Shown: positions 1-10,025, numbered from the stretch's first letter. The stretch: DNA of 64,000 nucleotides from Roseovarius litorisediminis (GCF_900172295.1 NZ_FWFL01000005.1:186001-250000); one strand, 5' to 3'. The notes: generated from the sequence alone by a model not told the origin. Numbers and translations: made by a program.

Positions 1-538
1 CAATCGCCTCGCGATTCAAATCACCGGCAACAACACGTACCCGCCCACCGGGTCGAACTGTGCAGGTGGCCTCAAGTGGTACGATGACATTCTCACCGTC
101 CAGATACCGATGTACCCGTTGCGCACTACCTGCCCGACGATTTGTCACCAGCGACAGTACCGGCGCTACGTCGGATGACATGATATCTTCGCCCAGGCCA
201 CGGCTGGCCGTAAGAATACCGCGTTTCAGGGTAATACTGCGGCGGTCTGACGTGCCATAGGTATCATAAGGCCCGTTGGTCTCAATCTTTTGCATGACCG
301 ATACCACGTTACGCCCGGAAATCGCGACCAGGATTAGGGGCGCGTCAGTGGCGTTCATGGCAGCCTGCACGCTTGCTGCAAGTTGCTGCTGGTCGGGTTG
401 CGCCGGTTTCTTGTTTTTGGAGAAAAAACCCTTGGCCACCGTGACCGCATTGACCTCATAGTCATCGCCGCTGCTACAGGATGCCAGCATCATACAGGTC
501 AAACCCAGCATCAATTTCCGAAAATGTCTTGCGTTCAT
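1..538 (-). CDS. yjbF: YjbF/GfcB-type lipoprotein, partial
   Basis: The gene begins at ATG 536-538 and runs off the left edge, so only the N-terminal 179 or so residues are seen. A short signal peptide ends in a lipobox (L-A-S-C) near residue 20, so it is probably an outer-membrane lipoprotein. The following text, with an internal PLILVAISGRN stretch and a VMQKIETNGPYDTYG motif, resembles the YjbF/GfcB family of group-4 capsule and exopolysaccharide clusters (family assignment from memory). Its ATG overlaps the yjbH stop codon in an ATGA, so the two are translationally coupled. Function inferred: export or assembly of an extracellular polysaccharide together with the YjbH barrel protein. Confidence 0.75.
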   Translation of the reverse strand, partial: MNARHFRKLMLGLTCMMLASCSSGDDYEVNAVTVAKGFFSKNKKPAQPDQQQLAASVQAAMNATDAPLILVAISGRNVVSVMQKIETNGPYDTYGTSDRRSITLKRGILTASRGLGEDIMSSDVAPVLSLVTNRRAGSAQRVHRYLDGENVIVPLEATCTVRPGGRVRVVAGDLNREAI

Positions 539-2661
539 CTCCAGAATTTCCCCCAGGTCTTGGCCGTTTCAGGTTCGTGGGTATTGCGGATGGTCTCGTA
601 AAGCCGTCCGTTCACGTCAAGCCGCGCCCCACCGTCGCGCGACAGAGACCGGATAACCGTATTCGATCTGCGCTGCGTTGGCTGCCCGGTGCCCCACGAA
701 AGGGGGATAGAGATGCGAATGCCTTTGTCAAACGATCCTTCGCCGAATGTGGCCGAGGAAACGTCGGTTTTCGTCGCATAGGCTCCGACCCGCCAACCGT
801 TTGCGAACTCACGGTCCAGTGCTATGGTTGCCCCCCAGTCACCGGCCAGATACCGGCCAGCGTCCAGTTGTCCGTGGAACCCGAAACCGAAATCATAATA
901 GGCTGAAAGGTGACCGTTGAATTCCGGAACGGTCCCGCCGCTTGTCTGCCGCGTTCGGGTTCCGAAAAGCTGATCAAAGTCGCGCGGCTGGACATAATTC
1001 ACCTCGCCGCCAAACGCGAGACGGCTATCGACCGGTTTCCATAGCACCTCGGCTGAGGCACCGGCATACATCTTTTCCAGATACCCCACGGTCACCCGGC
1101 TATACAGATTCTGCGCGGGCCGACTGTATTTCGCAACAGTCAGGTAGTCGATGGTCGGGTCGTCGGTTTGCGAATACAGCGCCACGTTCGACCGTACCCT
1201 TGGCAGGCCTGAGGCACCCGGCAGCGATACTTTGTCCAGATCACCGAACAGTTTGACGGAAACCGAGCCCGAGGCAACCCAACCAGTTCCGATCCGATAG
1301 TCACCCCTGAACTGAATGCCACCATTTGCGCGCACCGGATTGTCGGGGTCAAAGACACTGAACCGCAGGAACGGCCCGATCGACCAGCCAAAACGCGGAT
1401 AGGCATCGGGCTGCAGGACGTCCGGTTGCCGCAGGGCCAGGGCGTCTGAAAAAGTGACCGCCTGCAACATTTCGCTGGCTGGGGCATTTTCAAGCCGCTC
1501 AAGATCACTGCGGCGCAGCGTGACAGAACTTGTCGGGATACCCTGAACCACTTGCGTGATGGTGAAGGTTTCAACCGATGCCGGCAATGTCCGGCTCAGT
1601 ACCCGCGCGGTGCGGCCAATCGCCTGTGGGCGCATGTCGAAACGGCTATTGCGCACCATGACACGGGCGCTGCGGCTGTCCAATTCAATGGCATGCAGGG
1701 CCATGCCTTCGGTCTTCAGACCATCTGCAACAGCAGTTCGCACATTCGACTGACGGATGTTATCCTGAGTCCAACCCAGATCGTTGTGGTCTCCGGGCGC
1801 CCGGACGGCCACCGGTAGCGGCGCAGTTTCCACGCCCCCGTTCACGGCGGGTTTGCGGGCATTGATGGCAAAGGTCAGGTTAACACCCACTTCATCACCG
1901 TATAGCGAATAGGCGCTAAGCCGTGCCGATTGACTGATCTTGTAGTCGACACCGAAATTCCACGGTGTCTTGTGATTGATTATTCCGTCCAGAACCTCGC
2001 GGTCGTAGGCGTCTGATGAATATTCTACCTTGAAATTCAGCCGGTCGGTCACCGCATAGCTGGCCCCGGCAAAGGCGGCCACGTCGCCGCGGAACCACCT
2101 GTCATAGGTGGGAATGCCACCTTCACCCAATAATCCCGTCGGCCGCGACCCGGTTTTGCCGAAACTACCTTCGCTGCCCAGACGCCCCCAGCCGACCCCA
2201 CCGGTCACACGCAGTTTATTACCAATTGATTTGGTGGCAACGATATATTCGCCGCCAAACAGGCCTGTGCCGATGAAATCCTGCAGGCCAATGGCCACCG
2301 CCGGGCGATACTGCGTCTCATCCAGGATGCGAAAACTCAGATCAAAGCTGCGGTCATAGAATGTAGAAAACGGCGGTCGACCCGGTTCGGGAATAAGCCC
2401 CTTGATCGCGGAATAGCGAAAGCTTGTGCTAAGACGGTCCGTCACCTGAAAACTCAGTGTCGTTTTTGTGGTGCCGTCATAGTGGGCAACGGTCGTCGAC
2501 AACTGGCCTTCCGGCGCCATTTCAGCAGTAGGCATGTCCACCAAACCGCCGGGCGTGCCAAAGTTGTTCGTCACGGTTGTGGTCAGGTTATTGGCCAAGG
2601 CCGCCAACGGCCACGAAATGATAACCGTAGCAATTACAACACTGCCGTATTTGCGGGTCAC
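535..2661 (-). CDS. yjbH: YjbH-family exopolysaccharide outer-membrane protein
   Basis: A 708-residue protein starting at GTG (minus-strand GTG at 2659-2661, preceded by a GGAG). A signal peptide of about 23 residues ends at ALA-N. The mature start, with the TPGGLVDMPTAEMAPEGQL motif, is the hallmark of the YjbH/DUF940 family. The rest is rich in alternating aromatic and polar strands with many Y/F/G, as in a large outer-membrane beta-barrel, and the C-terminus is K-F-W-R. In enterobacteria yjbEFGH is linked to exopolysaccharide production. Here yjbH precedes yjbF with an ATGA overlap. It follows ubiB on the same strand after about 120 bases, so it probably has its own promoter. Confidence 0.85.
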   Translation of the reverse strand: MTRKYGSVVIATVIISWPLAALANNLTTTVTNNFGTPGGLVDMPTAEMAPEGQLSTTVAHYDGTTKTTLSFQVTDRLSTSFRYSAIKGLIPEPGRPPFSTFYDRSFDLSFRILDETQYRPAVAIGLQDFIGTGLFGGEYIVATKSIGNKLRVTGGVGWGRLGSEGSFGKTGSRPTGLLGEGGIPTYDRWFRGDVAAFAGASYAVTDRLNFKVEYSSDAYDREVLDGIINHKTPWNFGVDYKISQSARLSAYSLYGDEVGVNLTFAINARKPAVNGGVETAPLPVAVRAPGDHNDLGWTQDNIRQSNVRTAVADGLKTEGMALHAIELDSRSARVMVRNSRFDMRPQAIGRTARVLSRTLPASVETFTITQVVQGIPTSSVTLRRSDLERLENAPASEMLQAVTFSDALALRQPDVLQPDAYPRFGWSIGPFLRFSVFDPDNPVRANGGIQFRGDYRIGTGWVASGSVSVKLFGDLDKVSLPGASGLPRVRSNVALYSQTDDPTIDYLTVAKYSRPAQNLYSRVTVGYLEKMYAGASAEVLWKPVDSRLAFGGEVNYVQPRDFDQLFGTRTRQTSGGTVPEFNGHLSAYYDFGFGFHGQLDAGRYLAGDWGATIALDREFANGWRVGAYATKTDVSSATFGEGSFDKGIRISIPLSWGTGQPTQRRSNTVIRSLSRDGGARLDVNGRLYETIRNTHEPETAKTWGKFWR

Positions 2662-2781
2662 TTATCGCCACTCCACCATTTTTAAGCCTCGCGGTTACCT
2701 TACCGAAATCGAGATTCCACGACAACGACCCTTTTGCCAAAAGCTTGGGTTACGATGCACTGTCGTAAAAAAAGCGATCGA

Positions 2782-4314
2782 TCAGGGCCAAAATCCAGCC
2801 AACAACATGCCCGCCACACCAATGGCGCAGCCCGCAATCACCGAAATAAGATAGAAAAGCCAGTGTGTCGTGCGCGGCGGTTCAGGCATTTCAGATTGTC
2901 GGATCAGCGCCTTTTCCACCATCGCCGGCAGGCGCGGCCCATAGCGCGCCAGCACTGCCAGTGTTTTGCCCAGATCCCGAACGGCGGCACGCGGGCCTAT
3001 GCTGTCTTTGATGTAGGATTCGACCACGGGCCTTGCAACCTGCCAGATATTGATCTGCGGGCTAAGCGAACGTGCCACACCTTCAACCACCACCATGGTG
3101 CGCTGCAACAAGATCAGCTCGGTTCGGGTTTCCATGCCAAAACGCTCGGTCACCTCAAACAGATAACTCAGCAGGCTACCCATCGAGATACGGTTCGCAT
3201 CCATGCCGAAAATTGGCTCGCCCACGGCGCGTAGCGCCCTTGCAAACTCGTCTACATCGCGATCGGCAGGAACGTATCCAGCCTCAAAATGCACCTCGGC
3301 GACGCGGCGGTAATCGCGCTTGATGAACCCGTACAAGATCTCGGCGTAAACCCGGCGGGTATATTCATCGATATGGCCCATGATCCCGAAATCATAGGCA
3401 ATGATATTGCCGCCGGCCGCTACCTTCAGGTTGCCCTGATGCATGTCCGCATGAAAATACCCGTCGCGCAGCGCATGGGACAAGAACAGTTGTAACACCC
3501 GTTCGCCCAATGCCACACGATCATGGCCTGCTGCATCCAATGCCGCGTTATCCCCCAACGGGACACCATCAGCCCAGCCCATGGTCATCACTCGCCGTCC
3601 CGACAATTCCCATTTTACTGTGGGCAGCTCAAATCCCTCATCCTCCGCAGTGTTCGCCAGAAACTCCGAAGCTGAAGAAGCTTCAAGCCGCAAATCCAAC
3701 TCACCCATCACCACGCCTTCGAAATGCGCAATGACATCCGTTGGTCGCAGCCGGCGCGACGCGGGCGATAACAGTTCAATCATCCTGGCCGCGAAATAAA
3801 ACGCATCAATATCCCTGCGAAACGCCTTTTCAATCTTCGGGCGCAGCACTTTGACGGCCACCTCCTCTCCGGTGCCTCGCACAGTCGCCTTGTGGACTTG
3901 CGCGATCGAGGCTGCCGCCACCGGCTCGCTGAAATTCTCAAACAGTTCGTCCACCGTGTGGCCCAGTTCATGCGCCACACTGGTTTTGGCCACCTCGACA
4001 GGGAAGGGGGGTAATTTATCCTGCAACACGCGCAGGTGTGTGGCCAGATCCTCGCCCACCAGGTCGGGTCGAGTGCTCAGGATCTGCCCAAATTTGATAT
4101 AGGCCGGGCCCAGGGCGGTCAGCGCGCGTGGTGCAGGTGGCGAAGCAGGATCGCCCTTGTAGCCCAGCCATTGAAATGGCCATGCCAGAAAGCGCATCGT
4201 GCCCCGCACCAGCGGGGGCGCCTCGAACGCGTCCATGATCAGGCCCATTGCACCGGTACGCTCGAGCGTGGCGCCGGTTCTGATCAGTCGCAGGATATTA
4301 TGGGGTCCGCGCAT
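2782..4314 (-). CDS. ubiB: UbiB/Coq8-type atypical kinase for ubiquinone biosynthesis
   Basis: A 510-residue protein of the ABC1/ADCK/UbiB atypical kinase family, needed for ubiquinone biosynthesis (formerly annotated as a 2-polyprenylphenol hydroxylase). The family signature KFGQ is at about residues 74-77, the ATP-binding Lys in AVKVLRP at about 155, the catalytic HAD-x-HQGN at about 288-295 and the DFG metal-binding motif at 308-310. A C-terminal hydrophobic segment (about 483-507) anchors it to the inner membrane, as is usual. The start directly abuts the stop of ubiE (TGA then ATG), making a ubiE-ubiB operon. Length is normal for the family. Confidence 0.95.
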   Translation of the reverse strand: MRGPHNILRLIRTGATLERTGAMGLIMDAFEAPPLVRGTMRFLAWPFQWLGYKGDPASPPAPRALTALGPAYIKFGQILSTRPDLVGEDLATHLRVLQDKLPPFPVEVAKTSVAHELGHTVDELFENFSEPVAAASIAQVHKATVRGTGEEVAVKVLRPKIEKAFRRDIDAFYFAARMIELLSPASRRLRPTDVIAHFEGVVMGELDLRLEASSASEFLANTAEDEGFELPTVKWELSGRRVMTMGWADGVPLGDNAALDAAGHDRVALGERVLQLFLSHALRDGYFHADMHQGNLKVAAGGNIIAYDFGIMGHIDEYTRRVYAEILYGFIKRDYRRVAEVHFEAGYVPADRDVDEFARALRAVGEPIFGMDANRISMGSLLSYLFEVTERFGMETRTELILLQRTMVVVEGVARSLSPQINIWQVARPVVESYIKDSIGPRAAVRDLGKTLAVLARYGPRLPAMVEKALIRQSEMPEPPRTTHWLFYLISVIAGCAIGVAGMLLAGFWP

Positions 4315-5058
4315 TCAGATTTTCCAGCCCGAGTGCAGACAGGCGATGCCCATGGTCAGGTTGCGATATTTGGCATTCTCAAAACCGGCATCTTTGACCA
4401 TTTGCAAGAATGTCTCCTGATCCGGGAACTGCCGGATCGATTCCACCAGATACTGATAACTGTCACGGTCCCCCGCGATCATCTGCCCCATGCGCGGGAT
4501 GATGTTGAACGAGTACAGGTCATAGACCTTCTGCATCATGTCATTTGGGATTTGGCTGAATTCCAGCACCATCAGCCGCCCGCCGGGTTTCAACACCCTG
4601 AAGGCCTCGGCCAGCGCTTGGGCAGGCAGGGTCACATTACGGATGCCAAAACTGATCGTGTAGACGTCAAAGGTGTTGTCCTCGAACGGCAGTGCCATTG
4701 CATCGCCCACCACCCAATCAAGGCTCTGCGCCATCTGATCTGCCTCGGCCCGTTTGCGGCCCTCCACCAGCATTGGCTCGGTCAGATCCAGCACCGTCGC
4801 ATGCCCGCTGCCTGCCCGTTTCAGAAACCGGAACGAAATATCCCCTGTCCCACCGGCCACATCCAATAGCGCCTGCCCAGGCCTTGGCGCTAGCCAGTCC
4901 ATCATCGCATCCTTCCAGATACGGTGGATACCCATGCTCATGGCGTCGTTCATCACGTCGTACTTGCTGGCCACACTGCCAAACACGCCCCTGACCCGCC
5001 CGGCCTTTTCAGCCTCGGGCACGGTTTCAAATCCGAAATGTGTGGTTTTCTCGTTCAT
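4315..5058 (-). CDS. ubiE: Ubiquinone/menaquinone C-methyltransferase UbiE
   Basis: A 247-residue SAM-dependent C-methyltransferase acting on the benzoquinol ring in ubiquinone synthesis. The N-terminal FGF-x-TV and the family block V-x-SVASKYD-x-MND-x-MS-x-G-x-HR-x-WK are present. The SAM-binding motif [10 protein letters not shown] is at about 64-73, and the late RN(L)[13 protein letters not shown]-terminus is typical. It is first gene of ubiE-ubiB and is divergent from mutM; the 85-base gap 5059-5143 must hold both promoters. Full length, no oddities. Confidence 0.96.
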   Translation of the reverse strand: MNEKTTHFGFETVPEAEKAGRVRGVFGSVASKYDVMNDAMSMGIHRIWKDAMMDWLAPRPGQALLDVAGGTGDISFRFLKRAGSGHATVLDLTEPMLVEGRKRAEADQMAQSLDWVVGDAMALPFEDNTFDVYTISFGIRNVTLPAQALAEAFRVLKPGGRLMVLEFSQIPNDMMQKVYDLYSFNIIPRMGQMIAGDRDSYQYLVESIRQFPDQETFLQMVKDAGFENAKYRNLTMGIACLHSGWKI

Positions 5059-5143
5059 GGGCCTTGCCGTTCCTTGTTCACGCCCTTCTTATAAGGCGCT
5101 GCGGGTCGGTTACAATGCGCCGCTTTACGGGAAGGAGCGCGAT

Positions 5144-5995
5144 ATGCCCGAATTGCCAGAGGTTGAGACTGTTCGCCGCGGCCTTGCCCCGGTGATGGAG
5201 GGGGCGATCATTGCCCGCGCCGATATCAACCGGCCTGATCTGCGCTGGCCATTTCCCAAAAATATGGCCGCGCGCCTGACCGGGCAAAAGGTTCTGGGCC
5301 TGCGACGGCGCTCGAAATACATCCTGGCTGATCTCAGTTCGGGGCAAACCCTGCTCATACACCTTGGCATGTCGGGGCGGATGCTGATCTCGGGGGATCC
5401 ATTGGGTCAGTTCGTGCATGATCACCCAGCCCCTGAACGACATGACCATGTTGTCCTGCATATGGAGAACGGCGCACGTATCACCTTCAACGACCCTCGT
5501 CGTTTTGGCGCGATGGACCTGATGGAAACCGCCAACGCTGACGCCCACCCGCTTCTGGCCAAACTCGGTCCCGAACCGCTGGGCAATTCCTTTAGCGAAT
5601 CTTACCTGCAAAGCGCATTCAAAGGTAAAAATACGCCCGTGAAATCCGCCCTTCTGGATCAGCGAATCGTTGCAGGTCTGGGCAATATCTATGTCTGCGA
5701 GGTGCTTTTTCGCGCAAAAATATCCCCAAAGCGCCGCGCCGGGAACATCTCTCACACCCGTGTCGCTACGCTGGTTCCTATCATCCGCGATGTTCTTTCG
5801 GATGCCATCACTGCAGGCGGCTCTTCCCTGCGTGATTTTCGCCAAACCGACGGAGAATTAGGTTATTTTCAACACAAATTCGACGTCTATGACCGCGAAG
5901 GCCATTCCTGCAGAACGCCAGGTTGTACAGGTCAAGTGACCCGCATCGTCCAGTCCGGCCGCTCCAGCTTCTATTGCACCCTATGCCAAAGATAG
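5144..5995 (+). CDS. mutM: Formamidopyrimidine-DNA glycosylase MutM/Fpg
   Basis: The open frame extends far upstream, but the real start is ATG 5144, preceded by GAAGGAG (5131-5137) and giving the obligatory N-terminus M-P-E-L-P-E-V-E. After Met removal Pro2 is the catalytic nucleophile and Glu3 the acid. The 283-residue protein ends in the family zinc finger with Cys at about 256, 261, 278 and 281. It is a bifunctional glycosylase/AP lyase that removes 8-oxoguanine and formamidopyrimidines in base-excision repair. It lies upstream of the enoyl-CoA hydratase on the same strand, with 64 bases between. Confidence 0.96.
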   Translation: MPELPEVETVRRGLAPVMEGAIIARADINRPDLRWPFPKNMAARLTGQKVLGLRRRSKYILADLSSGQTLLIHLGMSGRMLISGDPLGQFVHDHPAPERHDHVVLHMENGARITFNDPRRFGAMDLMETANADAHPLLAKLGPEPLGNSFSESYLQSAFKGKNTPVKSALLDQRIVAGLGNIYVCEVLFRAKISPKRRAGNISHTRVATLVPIIRDVLSDAITAGGSSLRDFRQTDGELGYFQHKFDVYDREGHSCRTPGCTGQVTRIVQSGRSSFYCTLCQR

Positions 5996-6059
5996 GTTGA
6001 ACCCGGCGACCACAGTGGTAATGAATCAGGTCTGTCGACAACAAGCGAAAGCGAAATTC

Positions 6060-6836
6060 ATGGCCTTTGAGACGATCATCGTCGAAATAGAAGACCACGT
6101 AGCCCTTATCAAACTCAACCGCCCCGATGCAATGAACGCATTGAATGATCACCTGCTGGGTGAGCTGGTGGTTGCGCTGAACGAGGCTCAGGAAAACGAC
6201 AAGGTGCGTTGCATTGTTATTACTGGTTCGGAAAAGGCCTTTGCCGCCGGTGCCGATATCAAGATGATGAGCGACAAGTCCTTCGTCGAAGTGTTCACCG
6301 AAGATCTGTTTGGCCCCGAGGCCGATGCGATCATGCGGATCCGCAAACCGATAATCGCCGCCGTTTCCGGCTATGCGCTGGGCGGTGGGTGTGAACTGGC
6401 GATGATGTGTGATTTCATCATCTGCTCGGACACCGCGAAATTCGGCCAGCCCGAAATCAATCTCGGCGTTATGGCGGGTCTCGGAGGCAGCCAGCGGCTG
6501 ACCCGATTCATCGGGAAATCCAAGGCGATGGACATGAATCTGACCGGTCGGTTCATGGATGCGGACGAGGCCGAACGTTCGGGGCTTGTCTCCCGCGTCG
6601 TTCCTGCCAAAAAGCTGATGGAAGAGGCGATTTCAGCCGCCCACAAGATCGCCGAAAAATCGATGATCGCAACGGCGGCTGTCAAGGAGTCGGTAAACCG
6701 CTCGTACGAAACGACCCTGCGCGAAGGGCTGTTGTTTGAACGGCGCGTGTTCCAGTCGCTTTTTGCCACCGAAGACCAGAAAGAGGGCATGGCCGCCTTT
6801 ATGGAAAAACGCGAGGCCCAGTTCCGGGACAAATAA
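6060..6836 (+). CDS. Enoyl-CoA hydratase (crotonase family)
   Basis: A 258-residue crotonase-fold protein. ATG 6060 gives the usual N-terminus (M-A-F-E-T-I-I-V); an upstream in-frame Met 21 codons earlier adds residues with no family character. The CoA/oxyanion segment [11 protein letters not shown] and the block with both candidate catalytic Glu residues (GGGCEL...GQPEINLG) are intact. It should hydrate trans-2-enoyl-CoA in beta-oxidation. In Roseobacter-type chromosomes this hydratase commonly sits between mutM and rpsT-dnaA (from memory). A terminator follows at 6859-6891. Confidence 0.9.
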   Translation: MAFETIIVEIEDHVALIKLNRPDAMNALNDHLLGELVVALNEAQENDKVRCIVITGSEKAFAAGADIKMMSDKSFVEVFTEDLFGPEADAIMRIRKPIIAAVSGYALGGGCELAMMCDFIICSDTAKFGQPEINLGVMAGLGGSQRLTRFIGKSKAMDMNLTGRFMDADEAERSGLVSRVVPAKKLMEEAISAAHKIAEKSMIATAAVKESVNRSYETTLREGLLFERRVFQSLFATEDQKEGMAAFMEKREAQFRDK

Positions 6837-6858
6837 CAACTGTTTTCGGACTCAGAAC

Positions 6859-6891
6859 AAAAAAGGGCAGGGGCTTATCCTGTCCTTTTTT
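6859..6891. terminator. Bidirectional rho-independent terminator
   Basis: Six A, GGGCAGG, a 7-base loop, CCTGTCC, six T: arms 6859-6871 and 6879-6891 pair with a single G-U wobble. It lies between the convergent hydratase (+) and solute-binding protein (-) genes and has a T-tract on either strand. Confidence 0.85.
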
Positions 6892-6931
6892 CATCCCACG
6901 CTTCAGTACCCTGCTATATACGGGTCAGGCC

Positions 6932-7687
6932 CTACTGTCCGGTGATGCTGGTGTATCGCGCGATGATATCATCAAATACGCCGCTCTTGCGAATCTGGGC
7001 CAGTCCTTCGTTGAAATCGTCTCGATACCCTTCATCCGTAAACGCTACCCGAAACGGATTAAGTGGAAAAATCGGATGAAAGGTAACGCCCTGGCCCGTG
7101 TCCCGCGGCAGGTCATAGACCAGCCTGTGATATTTGAAGATATTGATTTCAATCACGATCACATCTGCCCGCCCCGAAAACAATGTCGGCAACAACTGCG
7201 AGGTACTGGGTGAAATCTCGCGGTAAAGCGGATTTTTCGCGGCCATCGCAGCAAATTCCGGCCCCAGATATTCACGTGCAAATTCAAAGGCGGCAATGGA
7301 TTTGTCGCTCAGATCGGCAATCGATTCAATCTTCAGGTCCCGGTCTTTCAGTGTGATTGCCACGTTCTGAAAGGTGATGTGGTTGTCGGAATAATGGCTA
7401 TTGCCCAAAGGCAGGTCTGCTGACTTTGAAATCGTCAGCGCCGCATCAAACTCACCATCCCGCATCCGGGCGACAACCCGAGGGAACGGCAATGTCGAAA
7501 ACTCGGCCTCATGCCCCACCACTGCCAGTGCGGCGCGGACGATATCAATCTCGATTCCATTGTTGGTTTCGGGGATGATATAGGGCGGCACTGCCGGGGA
7601 TGACGCAATTTTCAAAACATCCGCCTGTGCTGATGCTGAAAAGGCGCCTGCAAAAACAGTAATCAGTGTCGCAACAATTTTGATCAT
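6932..7687 (-). CDS. Family-3 periplasmic solute-binding protein
   Basis: A 251-residue protein when started at ATG 7685-7687, which opens a clean Sec signal peptide (hydrophobic core ending ASAQA, cleavage near residue 22). The upstream in-frame extension overlaps the preceding gene and is not needed. The mature part (LKIASSPAVPPYIIPETNNGIEIDIV) is typical of SBP_bac_3 proteins that bind amino acids or similar small polar ligands. No permease or ATPase is adjacent, so it is an orphan binding protein, perhaps a sensor subunit. It is last of three minus-strand genes with short gaps (25 and 40 bases), so it may be co-transcribed with the unknown protein and cytidine deaminase. Confidence 0.8.
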   Translation of the reverse strand: MIKIVATLITVFAGAFSASAQADVLKIASSPAVPPYIIPETNNGIEIDIVRAALAVVGHEAEFSTLPFPRVVARMRDGEFDAALTISKSADLPLGNSHYSDNHITFQNVAITLKDRDLKIESIADLSDKSIAAFEFAREYLGPEFAAMAAKNPLYREISPSTSQLLPTLFSGRADVIVIEINIFKYHRLVYDLPRDTGQGVTFHPIFPLNPFRVAFTDEGYRDDFNEGLAQIRKSGVFDDIIARYTSITGQ

Positions 7688-7712
7688 TCTGGCCCCCGCG
7701 GATACCGGTTTC

Positions 7713-8954
7713 TTAAACTTTGAAACTACAGGTCTTGTTTTCATTATCGCTACAAGCCTTTGCCGCGTCTTCCACTCCAACCCTGAAGGTGAAAGTCGTC
7801 TGTTCCTTGTTTGTATAAAGCAATGTGGCCTGTGATTGAGTCAGCGCGCAGCGCATATTGTCATTCTCGGGATTGGTCCAATGCGCCTGCGCGGCCCGCA
7901 ACACCATGTTGCCATCCATCGACGGATTGCCAGCCATGTCCTTTTGCCAGCGTGTGGTGATCAGATCGCCCTGCATCAGGTCAACCGCGCTTTTACCCCC
8001 CTCCGAGGGCGGACTGGCACAATGGGCAAGGTTCATTTCACCATCGCCGACCGAGCCTTTTTCAGGGTCGCTATCTGCCTGTGCGGTCCAGTAGAAATTA
8101 TAGGGATGGTTCGCCCCGATGATCCAGGTTTTCAGGCCCGGCACAATTTCGGCGCAGACTGGAACATTGACCTTGACCATATCGCCACCCAGAAACTGCT
8201 CACTGAAAATCTTGCGCGGATGGCTGCCATAGACAACGATCGGAAGGGTATAGCCGGGGCAGTTGGCGCTTTCGTGCAACAACAGTTCGACCATGCCCTT
8301 TTGATACTCCATGAAAAACTGAATCGGGATACAGCCCCATTCCGGATCACATTTCGAACACTTGGCCGAGCCTTCATCGTCAGGCGCTGCAATCGGGGCG
8401 CCATCCACGATGGTTTCATAGGTCTGGGCATCGGCCCGGTCAGACACCCCGTTGACCATCAGCAGGTTTTCCAGCCGATGGGGCACTGGATCATCCAGAT
8501 AGTCCTGCATCGCCTGCAGCATCTTGATGGGCGGGTAGTGAAAGAATTGCAGCGTTTTTTGGTTCAGCATCGGCAGGCCTAGGGGCAGAAAAAACCGCCA
8601 TCCCTTGCCGCGCGGATCCCACCGCCCTTCCTTTTTCAGGATCGGTACTACAGTCGAGTAGGCCTTCCATCCGATTTCAAGGAACTTTGGAATGATCGCC
8701 TGATACCGGGTCAGCACATGTGCCAGATCAACCTCGGATGAGAGGACCAAGGTTACATTGCCACCTGAAATTTCAACCTCGGCTACGATGACTGGTGGCA
8801 GTCCGGCAGCGTTATATCCATCCCGCGTCAGGGTCTGGTTAATCCAGTGAACAACGGTTTCCTCCAGGCTCCAGCCAAGGGATTTGTTGTTGGGAAAGGA
8901 AAATAAAATTGCGACACGATCTGAGCCGCCAAGCTCGATTTTGATTTTTATCAT
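7713..8954 (-). CDS. Unrecognised 413-residue cysteine-rich protein
   Basis: I do not recognise the family. The 413-residue protein starts MIKIKIELGG, has no signal peptide or obvious transmembrane helix, and appears soluble. The N-terminal ~130 residues look like mixed alpha/beta with several Trp. After an acidic linker (APDDEGSAK) comes a cluster C-x2-C-x5-C (about residue 200), followed by further single Cys spread over the C-terminal half, about ten in all, which might bind a metal or form disulfides. It lies between cytidine deaminase (40 bases upstream) and the solute-binding protein (25 bases downstream). Both neighbours are on the same strand, so an operon is likely. Codon use is ordinary for the region. 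Function unknown. Confidence 0.75.
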   Translation of the reverse strand: MIKIKIELGGSDRVAILFSFPNNKSLGWSLEETVVHWINQTLTRDGYNAAGLPPVIVAEVEISGGNVTLVLSSEVDLAHVLTRYQAIIPKFLEIGWKAYSTVVPILKKEGRWDPRGKGWRFFLPLGLPMLNQKTLQFFHYPPIKMLQAMQDYLDDPVPHRLENLLMVNGVSDRADAQTYETIVDGAPIAAPDDEGSAKCSKCDPEWGCIPIQFFMEYQKGMVELLLHESANCPGYTLPIVVYGSHPRKIFSEQFLGGDMVKVNVPVCAEIVPGLKTWIIGANHPYNFYWTAQADSDPEKGSVGDGEMNLAHCASPPSEGGKSAVDLMQGDLITTRWQKDMAGNPSMDGNMVLRAAQAHWTNPENDNMRCALTQSQATLLYTNKEQTTFTFRVGVEDAAKACSDNENKTCSFKV

Positions 8955-8994
8955 AAATTGAAATCCGTTTGGTTAAAGGAAAATGGCCAGGGGG

Positions 8995-9906
8995 TCACGC
9001 CGTCAAAACGACATGGTTGATCTCGACATCAGGCGCGATGACCGACAGGGAATTTACTGCCGCTGGCATCTGGCTGATCGGTGCCTCAGCCTCCAGCAGG
9101 CAGGCGCCGATGATGTCCAGCGTTGCCTGCGCAGGCTGACTCAGGTTCATTTGGCTCAGGGCCGAGGCCATTGGTAAAAGGCTGGGATTATAGGCCGCGT
9201 TCTCGGCATATTGGCCGATGTGGATGCTGCCATCGCCCGTTTGCAGTGCGACACCGCAGAAATCCTTGGAATAGGGGGCATAGCTGGCATTAGCAGCCTT
9301 TAGCGCGGCCTGCACCATCGGGTCGGTGCTGGCATGGCTCAGGCCATTTTTCTGGGTTTTCATCAGATCGGGGTCGCGCCCCAGATCAGCGGGGCCAAAC
9401 GCGTCGGGCAGCAGCCCGGTCAGCAGCGTTTCGGTATAGGTGCCGTCCTTGGCCAGAATGATGGTCAGCCCATGTGTCGCGGTCGTTACCTCGTACATGA
9501 ACTGCCGGCAATACCCGCAGGGCGGCGCGGTAATCGCCACATATTGGGCGCCATGCTCACCCTGCAACAGCGCGTTGTTGATCGCCGATTGCTCACCATG
9601 CACCACCAGGGTCAGGGATTGATGGCGAAATTCGAAACTGGCCCCGAAATAGACATTGCCCAGTGCGAAAGGCATGCCGTCCACCGGCATCCCCATGGCC
9701 ACGGCGCCGACTGGAAACCCCGATATGGCGGGTCTGGAATAGGCCTGCGCCAACGGCAGACAGCCTACCATGAACTCTTGCTTTGTACCGCCTGTTTGTT
9801 CGATCCAGCCCAGTATCTTTTCGGCGGGCACCATCGCGGCTTGCCCGGGCGCTGCTGTCAAACATTCTGCAACCAGCTCCAGCAAGGCATTGTCATTCTG
9901 TTTCAT
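8995..9906 (-). CDS. cdd: Cytidine deaminase, homodimeric type
   Basis: Starting at ATG 9904-9906 gives 303 residues, the size of the E. coli-type two-domain cytidine deaminase. The catalytic half carries H-G-E (the usual motif is H-A-E) and PCGYCRQF, supplying the zinc ligands and the proton-shuttling Glu. The second half is the inactive duplicate. It deaminates cytidine or deoxycytidine to uridine in pyrimidine salvage. It is divergent from the histidine kinase at 10072 and first in an apparent operon with an unknown protein and a solute-binding protein. The ORF can be extended upstream, but that part has no homologous character. Confidence 0.88.
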   Translation of the reverse strand: MKQNDNALLELVAECLTAAPGQAAMVPAEKILGWIEQTGGTKQEFMVGCLPLAQAYSRPAISGFPVGAVAMGMPVDGMPFALGNVYFGASFEFRHQSLTLVVHGEQSAINNALLQGEHGAQYVAITAPPCGYCRQFMYEVTTATHGLTIILAKDGTYTETLLTGLLPDAFGPADLGRDPDLMKTQKNGLSHASTDPMVQAALKAANASYAPYSKDFCGVALQTGDGSIHIGQYAENAAYNPSLLPMASALSQMNLSQPAQATLDIIGACLLEAEAPISQMPAAVNSLSVIAPDVEINHVVLTA

Positions 9907-9996
9907 TGTCACCCGTGTTTCACATGTCCCTTTCGCTGATGCTAGCAGTAGCTTTGCAACCCGTCTACAACTGTGGGCACATCCACGAGCCCACCC

Positions 9997-10025
9997 TTGA
10001 CAGGCTTGCGGCACCACGTCTTACT
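9997..10025 (+). promoter_or_regulatory. Candidate promoter for the kinase operon
   Basis: TTGACA (9997-10002), 17-base spacer, CTTACT (10020-10025), 47 bases before the kinase ATG. The -35 is consensus and the -10 is poor. Proposed from sequence only. Confidence 0.3.

Noticed and set aside
4036..4869. 277-codon plus-strand frame opposite ubiE and ubiB
   Set aside because: Overlaps two unambiguous genes and lacks any motif.
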